Below the pieces are notes generated by a model, which was not told the origin of the DNA, ran no database searches, and saw only the letters and a program-made list of their open reading frames with translations. This document shows positions 11,883 through 23,688 of a stretch of 64,000 nucleotides of DNA, one piece after another (position 1 is the first letter of the stretch; every line of letters begins with the position of its first letter). The stretch lies in assembly GCA_015501595.1 (NCBI GenBank), contig JADNRX010000015.1, forward strand, positions 310,001 through 374,000. The letters run 5' to 3'. Position numbers and translations under genes: made by a program. Source of the DNA: Hymenopellis radicata (Eukaryota > Basidiomycota > Agaricomycetes > Agaricales > Physalacriaceae).

Positions 11883-12946
11883 TTCACGCGCAGTGGCGGT
11901 TCAGAACAACTTGTTTGTGCGCGTTTGCTCGGAAGACCTTTCCTTGTCTCCCTTTTGTCTCCCTTTGCCATGAACAGCCTCAACTCCAGTCCTCTCCAGG
12001 AGCCTGAGAACGATATAGGCGGCCATTATCTCACCCTATAGCTTGTAATTCGGTCAACACGACATGCATCCTGGCCCATTTCATTCCAGTAGCGTTGTGG
12101 CCCTCTTCTTTTTTTCTGCCAGCATGATATCTCCAAGTCTTCGGTATGTATACATCCATTCCCCTCAGATCACTGTTTTCTTTTGTATGGGACACTCAAA
12201 CTGTGGCGAGAATGCCGGATGGATGATGTCTTTGCGTGATAATCTACGTACTTTCCGGGTCACTTCACTGTACCCGTCCAGCAGCGTACATGACTCTACT
12301 ATGGAAGCAGCTGGGAAGCAGCACGTTGACCCAGGAAAGCACGACTCCAAAGGACGAGCTCAGTACATATAACCCTTTATTCAACGCGACTTCCTTTCTG
12401 TTATGTACACCTTGCACTGAACGCTCCTTCAAGGTGTTCTATCGAAACTTACGCATACCTAAGTATCTTCAAAACATTGGTGTTAGTAGTAGTTGTTGAC
12501 CAGGACCGGTACCGTCGGCGTCCCATGACATGAGTTGGGTATACCGTCGATCGTCGATCTCGGTGCCGGGCATGTCGGCCAACTTGAGAGCCTCCAACGA
12601 GCTCCAACGTCGAAGCAAAAAAAGTTCATTAGCCACACCATCATGCATCATGCATTAGGATCTTCGGAACGTCAGCGTAGGGCACTGAGACGATCTGATA
12701 ATCACTTTTGTGATGGTTGAGCACATCATCATCATCAAGGATACAACTTTATTACAGCCTTGGATACAACGATCGTCAAGTAATTAGCGGTCGTGTTTCA
12801 GCTCGGAGAGACGTTGGGACCCGTCCGCCATGACCAGGAATGCGCCGCCGAGGCCTCTATCGCAGTCTACCTTCACATCCCTCTTGAGCCGTAGCTCAAG
12901 CCAAACGGTCCGTCCCTGCGCTGCGGTTGTCCACTCTGGTCATTGA
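11883..12946. other. Intergenic region between NUP170 and the MAPKKK gene
   Basis: Short frames occur on both strands but none shows family features or sensible splice sites. It includes an ATCATCATCATCA tract at 12726. It could hold the lost 5' part of the MAPKKK gene, but I cannot recognise it. Confidence 0.4.
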
Positions 12947-14987
12947 ATGACAGTCATCGTCAAGGCCGAAAGATTCAGAGACTCCATGACCAACGGAGTA
13001 AAGAGGAGTCGCATGTCCTTCAAAACCTCTGCGAAACGTAGGTTCTACATGCTTTTTAACGTTAATGAATGCTCACTTGCGCTAGCTACTTTCCAATGGA
13101 TACGCGGCGAGCTTATCGGCAAGGGCAGTTACGGACGCGTGTATCTGGCGCTAAACGCAACGACTGGGGACGTCATGGCTGTTAAACAGGTGGAACTGCC
13201 GCAGAAGGCAACAGAGGCAACCAAGCAGCAAAGAGAGGTCATGGAAGCTCTCAAGTTCGAAGGCGCGACGCTTTACGATCTCGATCATCCTCATATTGTG
13301 CGCTTTCTTGGGTACGAGGAGAATACGGATTCTCTTAGCATGTGAGTGCTTATTATCATTCAACAGAAACGCGTATTAATCCTATCCTAGATTTCTTGAA
13401 TACGTTCCCGGCGGCACAATCGAGAGTTGTCTTCGACAACACGGTCCATTTCAGTGAAGGCCTCACCAAGTCATTCACCAGTCAAATGCTACAAGGACTT
13501 GAATACCTTCACTACCGAGGCATTATACATCGGGTGTGTGCCTCGTAGTTCCCGCCTAGCTACGTCTAATCCATTCTATTCTTAGGACCTCAAATCTGCA
13601 AATATTTTGGTTGAACAGAATGGCATATGCAAGATATCCGATTTCGGTGTCTCAAAGCGAGCGGATGAACTCGATGCGCGCGCCCATACTGCGATGAAGG
13701 GAACCATATATTGGATGGCGCCAGAGGTTGTCGATACCCAGAAGAGCGGGTATGACTCCAAGGTTGACATTTGGAGTATTGGGTGCATGGTGATTGAGAT
13801 GTGGTCGGGAGTGAGGCCCTGGTTTGGGGAAGAGGTTGTAGCAGTGATGCTAAAGGTAAATTAAGCTATTGAACTCGCGACGTCTGATTGATCTCCACGA
13901 AAGCTCTATCAACACAAGACGCCTCCGCCTGTCCCTGCGCATGTGCAACTATCCACGGACGCGTCTGATTTCAGGGATTGCTGTTTTGCCAAGTCAGTAA
14001 AGCTCTTCAGTTTGATTTCGTTTCGCTCATGAACCACCCTGTTTCTAGGAATCCTTCAGAACGTCTTTCTGCTTCAGAACTGCTACAACATCGCTACCTT
14101 CTCCCAGACGACAACTGGGCTTTCACGCAGAGTGAGATACAAGCCACGTCGGCGTCTCAGGCGAACCATGGATCACGCCAGGAAACACGGAGAAAGCACT
14201 GCCGGTCGTGCCTCCCGCCGCAAACCGACGGCGTCACAGCGTTCAGCGGAGCATCCGGCGATCATCCATCTCGGTGCCTCCCCCGGTGGACCGTGGTGGC
14301 CAGCGGCACGTCCTACACAAGATTGAATCCGTCGACTGCCTTTCCCAACAAGCAACCCTCCTCCCAGGTCCTCCGATAGTGTTCATCACACCTCCAGGCA
14401 GTCCCGCCTCAGCAGACACCAACATGACGTCCCGAACCGAAGGCGTGTTCAACTGGGCTGCGACAATGTCGTCGACGTCCTCACGCGCCACGGGGCCTCA
14501 ACGGAGGAAAAACTTCTACGTCGTCAATCCCGACATTGACTCGGATTCCGAGGAGACGTACTTACCTCGGCGCGGTCGGACAGGCTATGAGAATCCTCCG
14601 CCACTGCCACCCAATTCGCCTCCTGCCTCATCTACCGTCCTCCAATCGAACTATCACGCATCCACCTCCTCCGCAAACGAACCAACATGGTCTACTCAGC
14701 AAACAGAGAGCGAGTTCGGGACAGGTTGGCAGAAGCCGCCTGACGCAGACTCTCCATGGCATCGTCCAGACGTCCGCGACGTATACGAACATCTCGAGGA
14801 GTTTTTCCCTGAGCATGATATCGATAAACCGGTCGTTAAGACGTCTTCTGATAGTGTCTCTCCTTTCAAGAATCGACACGCACGAAGATCCATCAGAATG
14901 GTCGCACAAGAGCAAATGCACCGAAATCTTTCCAGACGCGGGACACGGCTGTGGGGAGGCCGGATAGAGGAAGTTATCATACATTAA
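12947..14987 (+). CDS. Bck1/Mkh1-like MAPKKK, kinase domain first, normal pre-kinase region placed after it
   Basis: This is a Ser/Thr kinase of the cell-wall-integrity MAPKKK type. The kinase domain begins near 13089: [19 protein letters not shown] (P-loop), [10 protein letters not shown] (VAVK-type lysine), [27 protein letters not shown] across an intron (catalytic loop), ISDFGVSKR (DFG), [20 protein letters not shown] (APE), [15 protein letters not shown], and [18 protein letters not shown] at the end. After the kinase, 14208-14987 encodes a Ser/Pro-rich segment, then [16 protein letters not shown] and a basic stretch [11 protein letters not shown] ending [11 protein letters not shown]. 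In Bck1, Mkh1 and relatives these blocks stand in front of the kinase. Joining the two parts in frame needs a 29-nt intron (14132-14160) or another unresolved splice; otherwise the kinase frame stops at 14379. The N-terminus here is short compared with about 1000+ residues in Bck1. It may be a rearranged gene or the remains of a tandem duplication. Confidence 0.75.
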
Positions 14988-15168
14988 TTTTGGACCGTTG
15001 CCCTTTCTGTACTTTACTCATTCTATTATTGTATATGGTAGTCAAATAACCCTTGAATTGATGACATTGGATGGATAATGTCTTACAGGAGTGACGGCGC
15101 ACAAAAATATGTAGGTAAAATACAGCAGGAGAGATAGGGATCGTAAAAAGAGCAGGCGAGCAGCAATA

Positions 15169-17246
15169 TCAGAAATGTTCCTTAAATAGTACAGTGTCAG
15201 CCCGGAATCAAGTTCGCGGAAACATAAACATACCTTCGCAAAAGTGAAGTTAACAGATGAGCTGGTGTGATGAGTAGTAGCCTCCTTGATAGCTGATGCA
15301 AGAGCGCCAGGCCCGCAAAAGTATGTCTAGAACAGTAATGAGGGGCCAATCCATCAAACATGCGCTGAACTCGTACCGCAACTTTGGTTTTCAGTTGAGA
15401 CTTGGAACCGGGGATGTACTGTCCCGTCTCGATAGCCTGCTTCATCTGCCCGAATATACCCATCCAGTCGGGCCGACCAAACATGGTACGAGTCCTCAGA
15501 AGCGTTAAGGGATCATACGCTGCACCAGCGTCGTTAACGGCGATATTCCACAACATGTCTTCACCAATCTTCTGCGTCAAATAAATGTTGATGCGGAGGA
15601 AGTTCGCTACCAAGAGATGTCAGAATTTTCGACATCACACTTGATGAGAAACTAACGATCGGCTTGGGCAGCCTCGACCTCTTGTAGTAGACTTTGGAAC
15701 CAACCGAACGAAGGAGCATCACGGCACACCCAAAAGAACTCAACTCGGCGAAGCGTGCCCAAGTTGCCTTTGCGTTGGCGGTACCATATGTGCTTGAGAA
15801 TGGAAGCGAAGGGAGTGACACCTGTGGCGAAATCAGCCAAACTAACGATGAATGGCGCAAAACATCGTACCAATACCAGCTCCGATCAGGACCGCAACTT
15901 CAGCGTCAAAGACATCTTCGGCAGGAGCACCGTATGGACCGTCAAGCCTGACCGTTGGAAGAGAATTTGATCCGTCAAGCTCAACATAATCACCACGCGT
16001 TGCCTGCCCAAGTTTCTCGTCCTTCTCCGAGCCCTTCATTGCTGCCGAAGTCATAGCAGCGACAACAGACGGACCCACACCAAGACGGTCACCGAGGCCT
16101 TTCGTCCAGTCACCGACTTGACGAATATGAATAGAGACGTAAGGATCCTCCGGTGCAGAGGTGATTGTGAACTGATCACATCAAGCATTAATGACAGCAA
16201 AGACTGGTTCGAAACTTGGACTTACGGGGTGCCACTGGAAACGCGATATCTCGGGGACCTGAATAAACAACCATTGACCAGCGGTGTATTTGAAGCTGGG
16301 TTTGATGATCCTCAACTCCATAGCACCTTGAACGATAATCAATTATCATCTATACACACAAGGGACAAATTTGCATACCACTGGGATGAACGAGCACTTT
16401 CGACAAGCGAGTGGCTCGTCGGGCGCGGTATTCACGATACATACGTTCACCGAAATAGATGACAGCTGGCCACATGATGAATCTCCAGCTCAAGTAACCC
16501 AAGCAATGCTCAGTCGTGTAGAATGGGAACGTGGAGATATAGGCGGGTTCAACAGTATCACGGACGAAACATCCAGTGGCGTGGGTGAACAGACCGAGCA
16601 TGAAAAAGAAGGCCAAATGATGTGTGTACCAGAATGCCTCAAAGCATTGGTTGCGGATTTTGCGGTGGGCGGTCGCGTACATGAGTACCATAATGAAGAG
16701 CATGAAATGGCCAGTGATTCCTCCAGCTTGCGTGTAGTGGATATCTAGGGCAGTCTCCTTTCGGACCTCTGAGGCAACGATCAGACCGCAACCAACAATA
16801 GATGAATAGGGACTGACGGGTGCGCTCGACGTTGATGAAGTTGACATAGTGCGCCGTTGTGTGCACGGCTGACCAAAAAGCCATGGAATACGCGACTTGA
16901 CGATGGAACCAGATGTTCTCATCGGCCGGGAAAAGCCAGGTGAGTTTAGGGCGGATAACTCGGATGACATTGCGCAACATTGGGAGGAGGATGAGGCCAC
17001 CGTCGTAGGCAAGTACGAGCCAGCGCCACGAGAAACCCAGACGGAGTATGTCAAAGCATTGAGAGCGGCCAGTTTCTTGTTGGTAGCCTGTGGAGGGGTT
17101 AGGAGGGCCCAAGGGTCGAGAGCAAGCAGACGCACCTGGCTGTGCCAGCCATAGGCAAAGAGGAATATATGGGTGCCGTAGAAAAAGACGTTGAATGCCA
17201 AGCGCTTTGCGCTGAGGAACTCGCGATGAAACCAGGATTCACCCAT
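15169..17246 (-). CDS. nox: NADPH oxidase (NoxA/NoxB class)
   Basis: This membrane flavocytochrome makes superoxide and is used for hyphal and fruiting-body differentiation in fungi. The start is MGESWFHREFLSAKRLAFNV at 17246; an in-frame ATG at 17264 is possible. The ferric-reductase domain has the paired haem histidines in WFHRQVAYSMAFWSAVHTTA and YTHHLAFFFMLGLFTHATGC. The FAD-binding part includes FTITSAPEDPYVSIHIRQVG. The NADPH-binding part includes GAGIG followed by VTPFASILKHIWY, and CGPG near the end. The protein ends in FAKEHF, the invariant C-terminal Phe of NOX enzymes, with the last three residues on a separate tiny exon after a 3' intron. The length of about 550 residues matches. 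It converges on the MAPKKK gene. Confidence 0.93.
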
Positions 17247-17781
17247 GACGATCAAGGATAGCAATTCAGGCCTGTGAAAGAAAGAACGAGTCCGGTCCCA
17301 GCCAGACGGCGATGAAGAGAAATGAAAGACGAAGAGGTCTAATTAGAGAAAGAAAGGAGCGTAGCCAGACACGGTTCGAGGAAGAAAGGGAACAGCAATA
17401 AAAGGTGAGAATAAGATGTCTGCCACATGGTTCCATGGCAATCGTCGTGACTTTCTCAGTGACAGCAAGTCACAACGGCTGGTTCAGTTCGCCCTTCGGG
17501 CATCCCGCATCAACAGATGCATTGATGAACTGTCAATTGGTGCGGCGCCTAGCCCAGTGCCGTGGATTCGGTAACTGGTAATATATATTTAGGATGTTCG
17601 CGGGATGTACAACACGGGGGATTACACTGTGACTTTAATCATCTCTGCAAGGTGCTTTCTTTACTAATAACCGCGCTGCAGACATGTACACTTCATCTAA
17701 GCGTAAAAACGATTCATTCCTGTGCGACGCCACATGTAATCAACAAATGATATTGTTCCGTAGCAAAAAAGATCCGCATCC
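17247..17781. promoter_or_regulatory. Region between nox start and MAD2 end
   Basis: This is non-coding DNA of about 535 bp holding the nox 5' flank and the MAD2 3' flank. I see no motif I can name with confidence. Confidence 0.3.
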
Positions 17782-18611
17782 CTACTCTTCATATCGGTAT
17801 GCGACCATGGCCTCAATCCTATGAACATCGGTGCTGAAATTGCGCATTTTCACTTGTTGGCTCTTGCTCGCCTCGATAGCCAATGGATCCGTGTCGTTCC
17901 ATTCGCCCGCAGGCACGTCGGCAGAGTCGTTGGTGTATGCCAAGATGTTAAACACGGTCGGCTCGTGTATCACCGGGAGATATGTGACCATCGAGATGAT
18001 CTGCTTGAGGATGGCGCGGATTTCCGACTGTATCTCAGCTTCTGGTTTCGCCGTGGTGGGCCTGACGTGATGGGAGTTAGCCTGAGTGTAGCAGATTCCC
18101 AACGGAAGCTCATACTTGGACTCATCTTGAGGTGGAAGAAGCTTGATATCGAACACCCATCGTTCAAGCGGGGTTCGTGTGTCCTTTGAGATGATAGCTA
18201 GGACGAGCTGGGTAACGGAGCCAGTGAGAAGCCACTCTAAAGGGACGCGGATAAGTCGACGTTCTAGACCGCAAGTCTCGCTCGCCTACTTTCGACTTGT
18301 AGCAGGATTCTGGATACATGATGGTAAATGCTCATAACCATGGGGATCAATCAAGGACGCGTACCTTTGCAAGTAATTTTCGAGTGCAAGATCCTGGGTG
18401 ACCAGGACAGTCTGCCCGTACTTTTTGACCATGTGGAAGTCATCAGATGGATACACTTCGCGTTGGAACAGAATCCTTTGGCAGTGTTAGTGGCGCGGAA
18501 TACGAGCGATGTAACAGCGCACGTGTTGACGGCGTATCTGAAGAATTCACAGACCAAGGCGGTCGAGCCCTTGAGGGTGATGGCCTGGCGGTTGGCTTGC
18601 TTTGCAGACAT
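17782..18611 (-). CDS. MAD2: Mad2 spindle-assembly checkpoint HORMA protein
   Basis: Mad2 binds Mad1 and Cdc20 at unattached kinetochores and blocks the anaphase-promoting complex. I start at MSAKQANRQAITLKGSTALV (18611), which matches the usual short N-terminus before ITLKGS; an upstream in-frame ATG at 18665 would add 18 residues. Exons then read LFQREVYPSDDFHMVKKYGQ, VLVTQDLALENYLQR, LLTGSVTQLVLAI-type sequence, WVFDIKLLPP, and the safety-belt end VKMRNFSTDVHRIEAMVAYR. The HORMA domain spans the whole protein of about 200 residues. It is divergent from TAF5, with about 100 bp between the starts. Confidence 0.92.
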
Positions 18612-18711
18612 TGGATGATGTTGAGAGTGGAGGACAGAAAGCAATTCGAACGCGTGGGCAGTCACATGACTGAATCAGCGCTTGTTCTCAGCGTTCACCA
18701 TCGTCGACACC
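18612..18711. promoter_or_regulatory. Short bidirectional promoter between MAD2 and TAF5
   Basis: Only about 100 bp separate the two start codons, which face away from each other. The two genes probably share promoter elements. No canonical TATA box is evident. Confidence 0.5.
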
Positions 18712-21450
18712 ATGTCGTCCGTAAATACGCCCCCGGCGTCTGGATCTCCTTCTACACCTTCTGCGGAAAAGCAGCCCGCGGAAAATATGTCTAAAGCCGA
18801 ACTAGACACTTCAATAATCGAGTATTTACGCGCCAGAGGATACCATGATGTCGCCGACGCTTTCGACACTAGTCTGCGGGATGAGAAAGGAAAGAAATCT
18901 GTAGTGGACACAGAGGCTCTTCGGAAGGCGCTGGAACCACGACTCAAAGAATCTACCAACCTTCTCAATGAACTCACGACAATGACGAGTCCGGCCAACT
19001 TGCAGAACTTGCTGTTGAACTTGGGGTCCGGGCTCGACGATATCCTATCAACAGATCCTTCCGATAGGCATGAGGGATTCAAGGAGCTAGAGTCATGGGT
19101 GGAAGGCTCGTTGGACATGTATCGCGTACGTGCTTAATAGGCAGAGCAATGAGCCAACTCATGTCTCCTGCAGCCCGAATTTCGGCCCATCTTATTCCCC
19201 ATATTCTGCCATTTCTATCTTGATCTCATCCAGCGTGGATTCAAAGATGCCGGTACATGAATTTTCAAAAATCATTGCTGCGAACCGACTAACCGAAATG
19301 CCTTAGCCATTGTGTTCTATAACACGTTCTCGCCTCCCTCTCTACGTCCCATTTCGCTGTCTTACATCATCTATCGACACTTCTACTACCTGCACACGTT
19401 CAAAATGACGAACATGCGCAACGCTTCCGCGACGAAAAGTACATCATTCGAATGAGTCGCTCTGGATTTGGACTGTTGATCGGCTGGTTAACAGAAGGTG
19501 TGGGAGGAGAAGCGTCAGGCGCTGGAGAGGGCTTCCAAGGTGAAAAGGGTAAACGAGGACGCGCAGCTGTAATGCGAGTGGTTAACAACCACCTTCGTTT
19601 CGATGGTAAATTCGACCGTACAACCTCCAAATGCAATATTCACACAATATACAGTTACTTCTTCCAATCCCACATCAGTCGCTCCGAATACCTGGGAAGA
19701 GTCTACTGGTTTACTATCCTCCCTTATACCTCAGGCCAATGGTGCCGCGAAGAAGATGATTGATCCCCACGTTTTCAACTCGTCGAAAGGTGATTTGAAG
19801 TTAGGACCCGCACCACTGTCGGAGGAGCTTCGAACAGAAGCTGAACGAACTTTGCGCGAGCACGCTATGCTTGACAGGGATCCTGCAGCCCAACAGTTCG
19901 ACGTGCAGTTTACAAGACCTCAGGTTCCACCGGGTGTTATAGCTCCGTCTGAAAGCGACCTTCCTCCTCATCCAGCTACTTTCAAGACAGCAGATGTCGA
20001 GCGTGAAGTTTCCTCTGTTAAGGACGCGCGCAAGCGCATTCGTCTTGAGCCTTCAGTTCTCGCGAACGTCGACCTCAGCTCACCACAAGCAAATACATTA
20101 CGCGCTCGAGCTCTACCGAGTGTCTGTGCTTACACGCTGCACAATGTTCCTGAAGGGTAAATCTCGTACTTGTCAAAGACTCCTTATTTCACTTACCGCT
20201 TACTAGAGCCCCATGTATGACTTTCTCTCAAGATACCTCTTTGATGGCAGCGGGATTCGCTGAAAGCTACATAAAACTCTGGAGCCTCAAGGGTGAAAAG
20301 TTACGGGGAATGCGCAGCGATTTCCAGTCCAGTGCCATCAAAGATCGTCAGTCATTTTTCGCGCGCGTCATTTCACATTCTTACTCCTTGTTAGCTGCAT
20401 CTCTAAGGAAAGCCAAAGAGAAAAAGGGTTCTACAACTCGTAAACTCATTGGACATAGCGGACCTGTCTATTCTGTTGCCTTTGATCCTTGTAACGGCTC
20501 TGCGGCACCTCCAAAATATCTTCTTTCAGCTTCGGCAGATGCTACAACAAGGCTGTGGTCAATGGATACCCTGACGAATGTTGTTGCGTTCCGCGGACAT
20601 GAGAATCCTGTATGGGATGTTAAATGGAGTCCTTTGGGCATATACTTTGCGACAGCAAGTCGCGATCGCACGGCACGCCTTTGGTCGACGGATCGAACAT
20701 CGTGCTTAAGGATATATGCCGGACACCTCAGTGATGTTGACGTACGTTGGTGACTTGCACTCTTATCCCTGCTCACCGTACGACTAGTGTCTGCAATTCC
20801 ATCCTAACTCGTTATATCTTGCGACCGGCTCCAGCGACTGGACCGCTCGATTATGGGACGTACAGAGAGGCTCCTGTGTACGCGTGTTCATTGGTCAACA
20901 AGGCGCCGTGACCTCTATGGCCATTAGTCCAGACGGTCGTTATCTCGCAACCGGCGGTATGTGACCCGAAGGGGGAACAAACTTAGGCTAACCGGGCTAT
21001 TAGGGGAGGATCTTGCAGTCAACTTGTGGGATATTGGCTCTGGGAAGCGCATTAAGAAGATGACGGGCCATACGGGATCAATATACTCCCTCGCCTTCAG
21101 TGCCGAGTCATCATTATTGGTTAGTGGAGGCGCGGACTGGACTGTGCGATGCTGGGATGTTAAAAGTGGTGGTGGACTGCCTACGAAGCCGAAGGAGAAT
21201 GGAGTCACGACATCGTATACCCCTCTGGGCATGGCTAACAATGAGCCTGTTGTGAAATCTTCGAGCGACGAGGAATCCACCGAGACGTGAGTGACTCTTT
21301 ATACCATGAAGGCGGGTGTTTTGATTTTCTACTAGGATCGATCTTGTGGCTACCTTCCCGACAAAACGGACGCCAGTAAGCAACGTTCAGTTCACGCAGA
21401 GGAATCTTTGCCTTGTTGGCGGAAACTTTTTATCACCCGAGAACCGATAG
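18712..21450 (+). CDS. TAF5: TAF5, WD40 subunit of TFIID/SAGA
   Basis: This is a scaffold of the general transcription factor TFIID and, in fungi, of SAGA. A LisH-like motif lies early ([20 protein letters not shown]). It is followed by the TAF5 N-terminal domain across several exons ([20 protein letters not shown], then [11 protein letters not shown]). A linker precedes at least six WD40 repeats, for example [89 protein letters not shown] and [18 protein letters not shown]. It ends [12 protein letters not shown] and TAG. The start ATG is at 18712. Splice sites are ordinary and no lesion is seen. Confidence 0.93.
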
Positions 21451-21496
21451 TCCAAGTATAAATAATTGCTGAGTGCTTGTATCTCTGAGTATCCTA

Positions 21497-22081
21497 TCAA
21501 AAACTAAACGTGAAGATCCTTGCACTGCTGGCCGCATATTCTAATATGCTCAGCAAATCCACCTCATGATCCCTTGCTTTCAGCCTTAAAACATACTCCA
21601 GGAAATCTTCCAAGGGCCGTTTGCTCTTCGATGCTCGTTGTATCTCTCGTTTAGTGGCAATAGGGAGACCAGCCTCCTCATTGCTGTCGCTTGCGTGGTC
21701 AGCGAATGAAGACTGGGAACTGCCTTGGTATTGGTATTCGGAGTCAGCATCGTATTGCTGTATATCGCTTGTTTGAGTTGCAGTGACGGAGACTGATAGA
21801 TTGCATACCCGATTATTTTGCCTCTCGACCTTCCTATCGTCTTCTTCCTCTTCAACTCGGTTACATTCACTTTCCTGGCTCCATGTGGGGCGTCTCGCAT
21901 GCGTTAATGGTTGACTGTGGCTGTCGCTTCCAGTGTCAACGGGTGTTGACGAGCGGCTCCTCCGATACTGGGAAGATTGGCTAAGCTGGCTAAGCTTCCG
22001 TGGAGACTGGCTGCTCGATGGGTAAAAGAGAGCAGGATGGCTTTTCTTCGGTGGAGTGAAAGGTTGTGAAGGCGACGCCAT
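21497..22081 (-). CDS. Uncharacterised Ser-rich protein, 194 residues
   Basis: This is an uninterrupted frame with a low-complexity Ser/Gln/Arg N-terminal half (YPSSSQSPRKLSQLSQSSQY), an acidic run EEEEDD near residue 78, and a more ordered C-terminal end from about residue 145 (LEDFLEYVLRLKARDHEVDL). The composition suggests a nuclear or regulatory protein. It converges with TAF5, with about 45 bp between the stops. I do not recognise a family. More exons upstream are possible. Confidence 0.55.
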   Translation of the reverse strand: MASPSQPFTPPKKSHPALFYPSSSQSPRKLSQLSQSSQYRRSRSSTPVDTGSDSHSQPLTHARRPTWSQESECNRVEEEEDDRKVERQNNRVCNLSVSVTATQTSDIQQYDADSEYQYQGSSQSSFADHASDSNEEAGLPIATKREIQRASKSKRPLEDFLEYVLRLKARDHEVDLLSILEYAASSARIFTFSF

Positions 22082-22476
22082 AGCAGGGAGGCTTTGAGTA
22101 GAAGAATGAGAGGTGTTGTACTGAGAACGCGCTCTTAAATGTCAGGTCATTCCTTTGTACTTTCAATGTGCCAATACATTGGGCCTCTATCTCAAAGATC
22201 CTTTCAAGATCGCGGTGGGCCCGATCCTGTGGCTGAGCTTGCTTGCCTGAGGCGCGAGTGCTAAATAGGACCGAGTCCACGTGACGGCTACTTCGCGCCA
22301 TCTCCTGCTTCCAGGTCTTGACCTCAACTAGTCACCAGCATAAAGGCTGCATCGGACTTTTGATCCTGCAACGTGCCCATCGGCTCTATTTCTCTTGACT
22401 GCAGCGTAGGTACTGTGTCGCGTCGCTCTTGTTCCGCCCCACCGCTCAATCTCTGCTCGTCAGACCTATCGGAACG

Positions 22477-23306
22477 ATGGATAGCATGGACGTAGACGCT
22501 GTCATGGACAGCGTGCCCACAGCGGCACCAGAGATAACAGAACCGGCACCCACCCCAGCACCCGACGCTGGTACGCAAAGTACGTCGCCTCGCCGCTATG
22601 CCACCGTGGAAACTGACATCTGCGTCATCCTCAGCGCCGCCCTTGCCCCGCGAAAACTTTCGCGACATCCAAGTCAAAGTCCACATTCGCCGACCAGAAA
22701 GGGACTCTTGGGTATACCTCGGTAGAGCTATGGTCTCTCAAGAAATCGTCGGGCATTCGTCTCGAATAGGTGTGTGCTGTTGCATATTCTCGTACCTTCT
22801 CTTCTCTAAACCGCCTTTACTAGTCATTCGAAACGTGTCCTCTAATAAAATTCTCACATCTTTTGGAGAGGTGCGAATTCAGCACCATGGCGCCACAAAG
22901 ATTGACACGGTTATTGTCATTAGGGTACAGACCTGCAAGCAGAACGCAGGGGGAACTTTGTGGTCATTTCGTGTGTGGAGGGTAGTAGAGTGGTCTCCTG
23001 GTCCTTGAACGTGAGTCTCGAACATCATTTGCTTCTAGTTTACTGATTGAGTACGCCCTCTAGGCATTGAATAATTCGGATACGCTTCGGTTGATTGCGA
23101 GCATCGAACTAGCTTGTTACAAGAGTAAACAAGCCTTGACGGATCCTCGATTGCATAACAAGGGAAGACGTAGGATTGAACGCATCATCAAGGACGACAG
23201 ACGCAAACGCCATCGTCGACGAAAGGATCAAGAGGCTCTCGTAGACGCCTTCTCCAAGCAGACTCTAGGAGCGGGGGCAATGACTACCGATAGTCCTGTG
23301 TCGTAA
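22477..23306 (+). CDS. Conserved basidiomycete protein of unknown function
   Basis: Four introns with good borders give one continuous protein of about 200 residues. Its parts in order are an acidic/Pro-Ala start (MDSMDVDAVMDSV), VKVHIRRPERDSWVYLGRA, SQEIVGHSSRIVIRN, LTSFGEGTDLQAEQRGNFVV, ISCVEGSRVVSWSLNALNNS, and a very basic helix RRRIERIIKDDRRKRHRRRK that looks like a nuclear localisation signal. The middle 100 residues look beta-rich, perhaps a small PH/EVH1-like fold, but this is an impression only. The clean splicing and conserved-looking core argue for a real gene. Confidence 0.65.
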
Positions 23307-23688
23307 AGCACGCCGTTGTTTTCCGTGTCTGATAGTCCTGCTCCTGCCCTGGACGCTGTACCGTTACTCCTCATCCCTAAATTACCCTCTATGAAGTCGC
23401 ATCTGTATTTAACTTACATATACTCTCTCTCATTCTCTTCACGTTTTCATGTTCTCGCAGTGTGTACTTCGTACTTTGAAACCAGTCTAAATCGCTTGTG
23501 GACTTCAGAATCTCGGGCCACGTTACAGGACGCACGAAATGCAAACGATTACCGCGAAGCGACTAATAGTACAGCAAAAGGCGCGCACTAAACAGTACTG
23601 GCTGAGTAAACGCGGAGGTTATATGAGTATGTATGGAGCGATAACAGATAAATAAAAATACTGATACAATATCCACAAACGAAGAAGG

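Noticed and set aside
14132..14160. 29-nt GT..AG intron that would fuse the kinase to the downstream block
   Set aside because: It fits the frame exactly but is shorter than the introns elsewhere in this window (about 45-70 nt), so I do not assert it.
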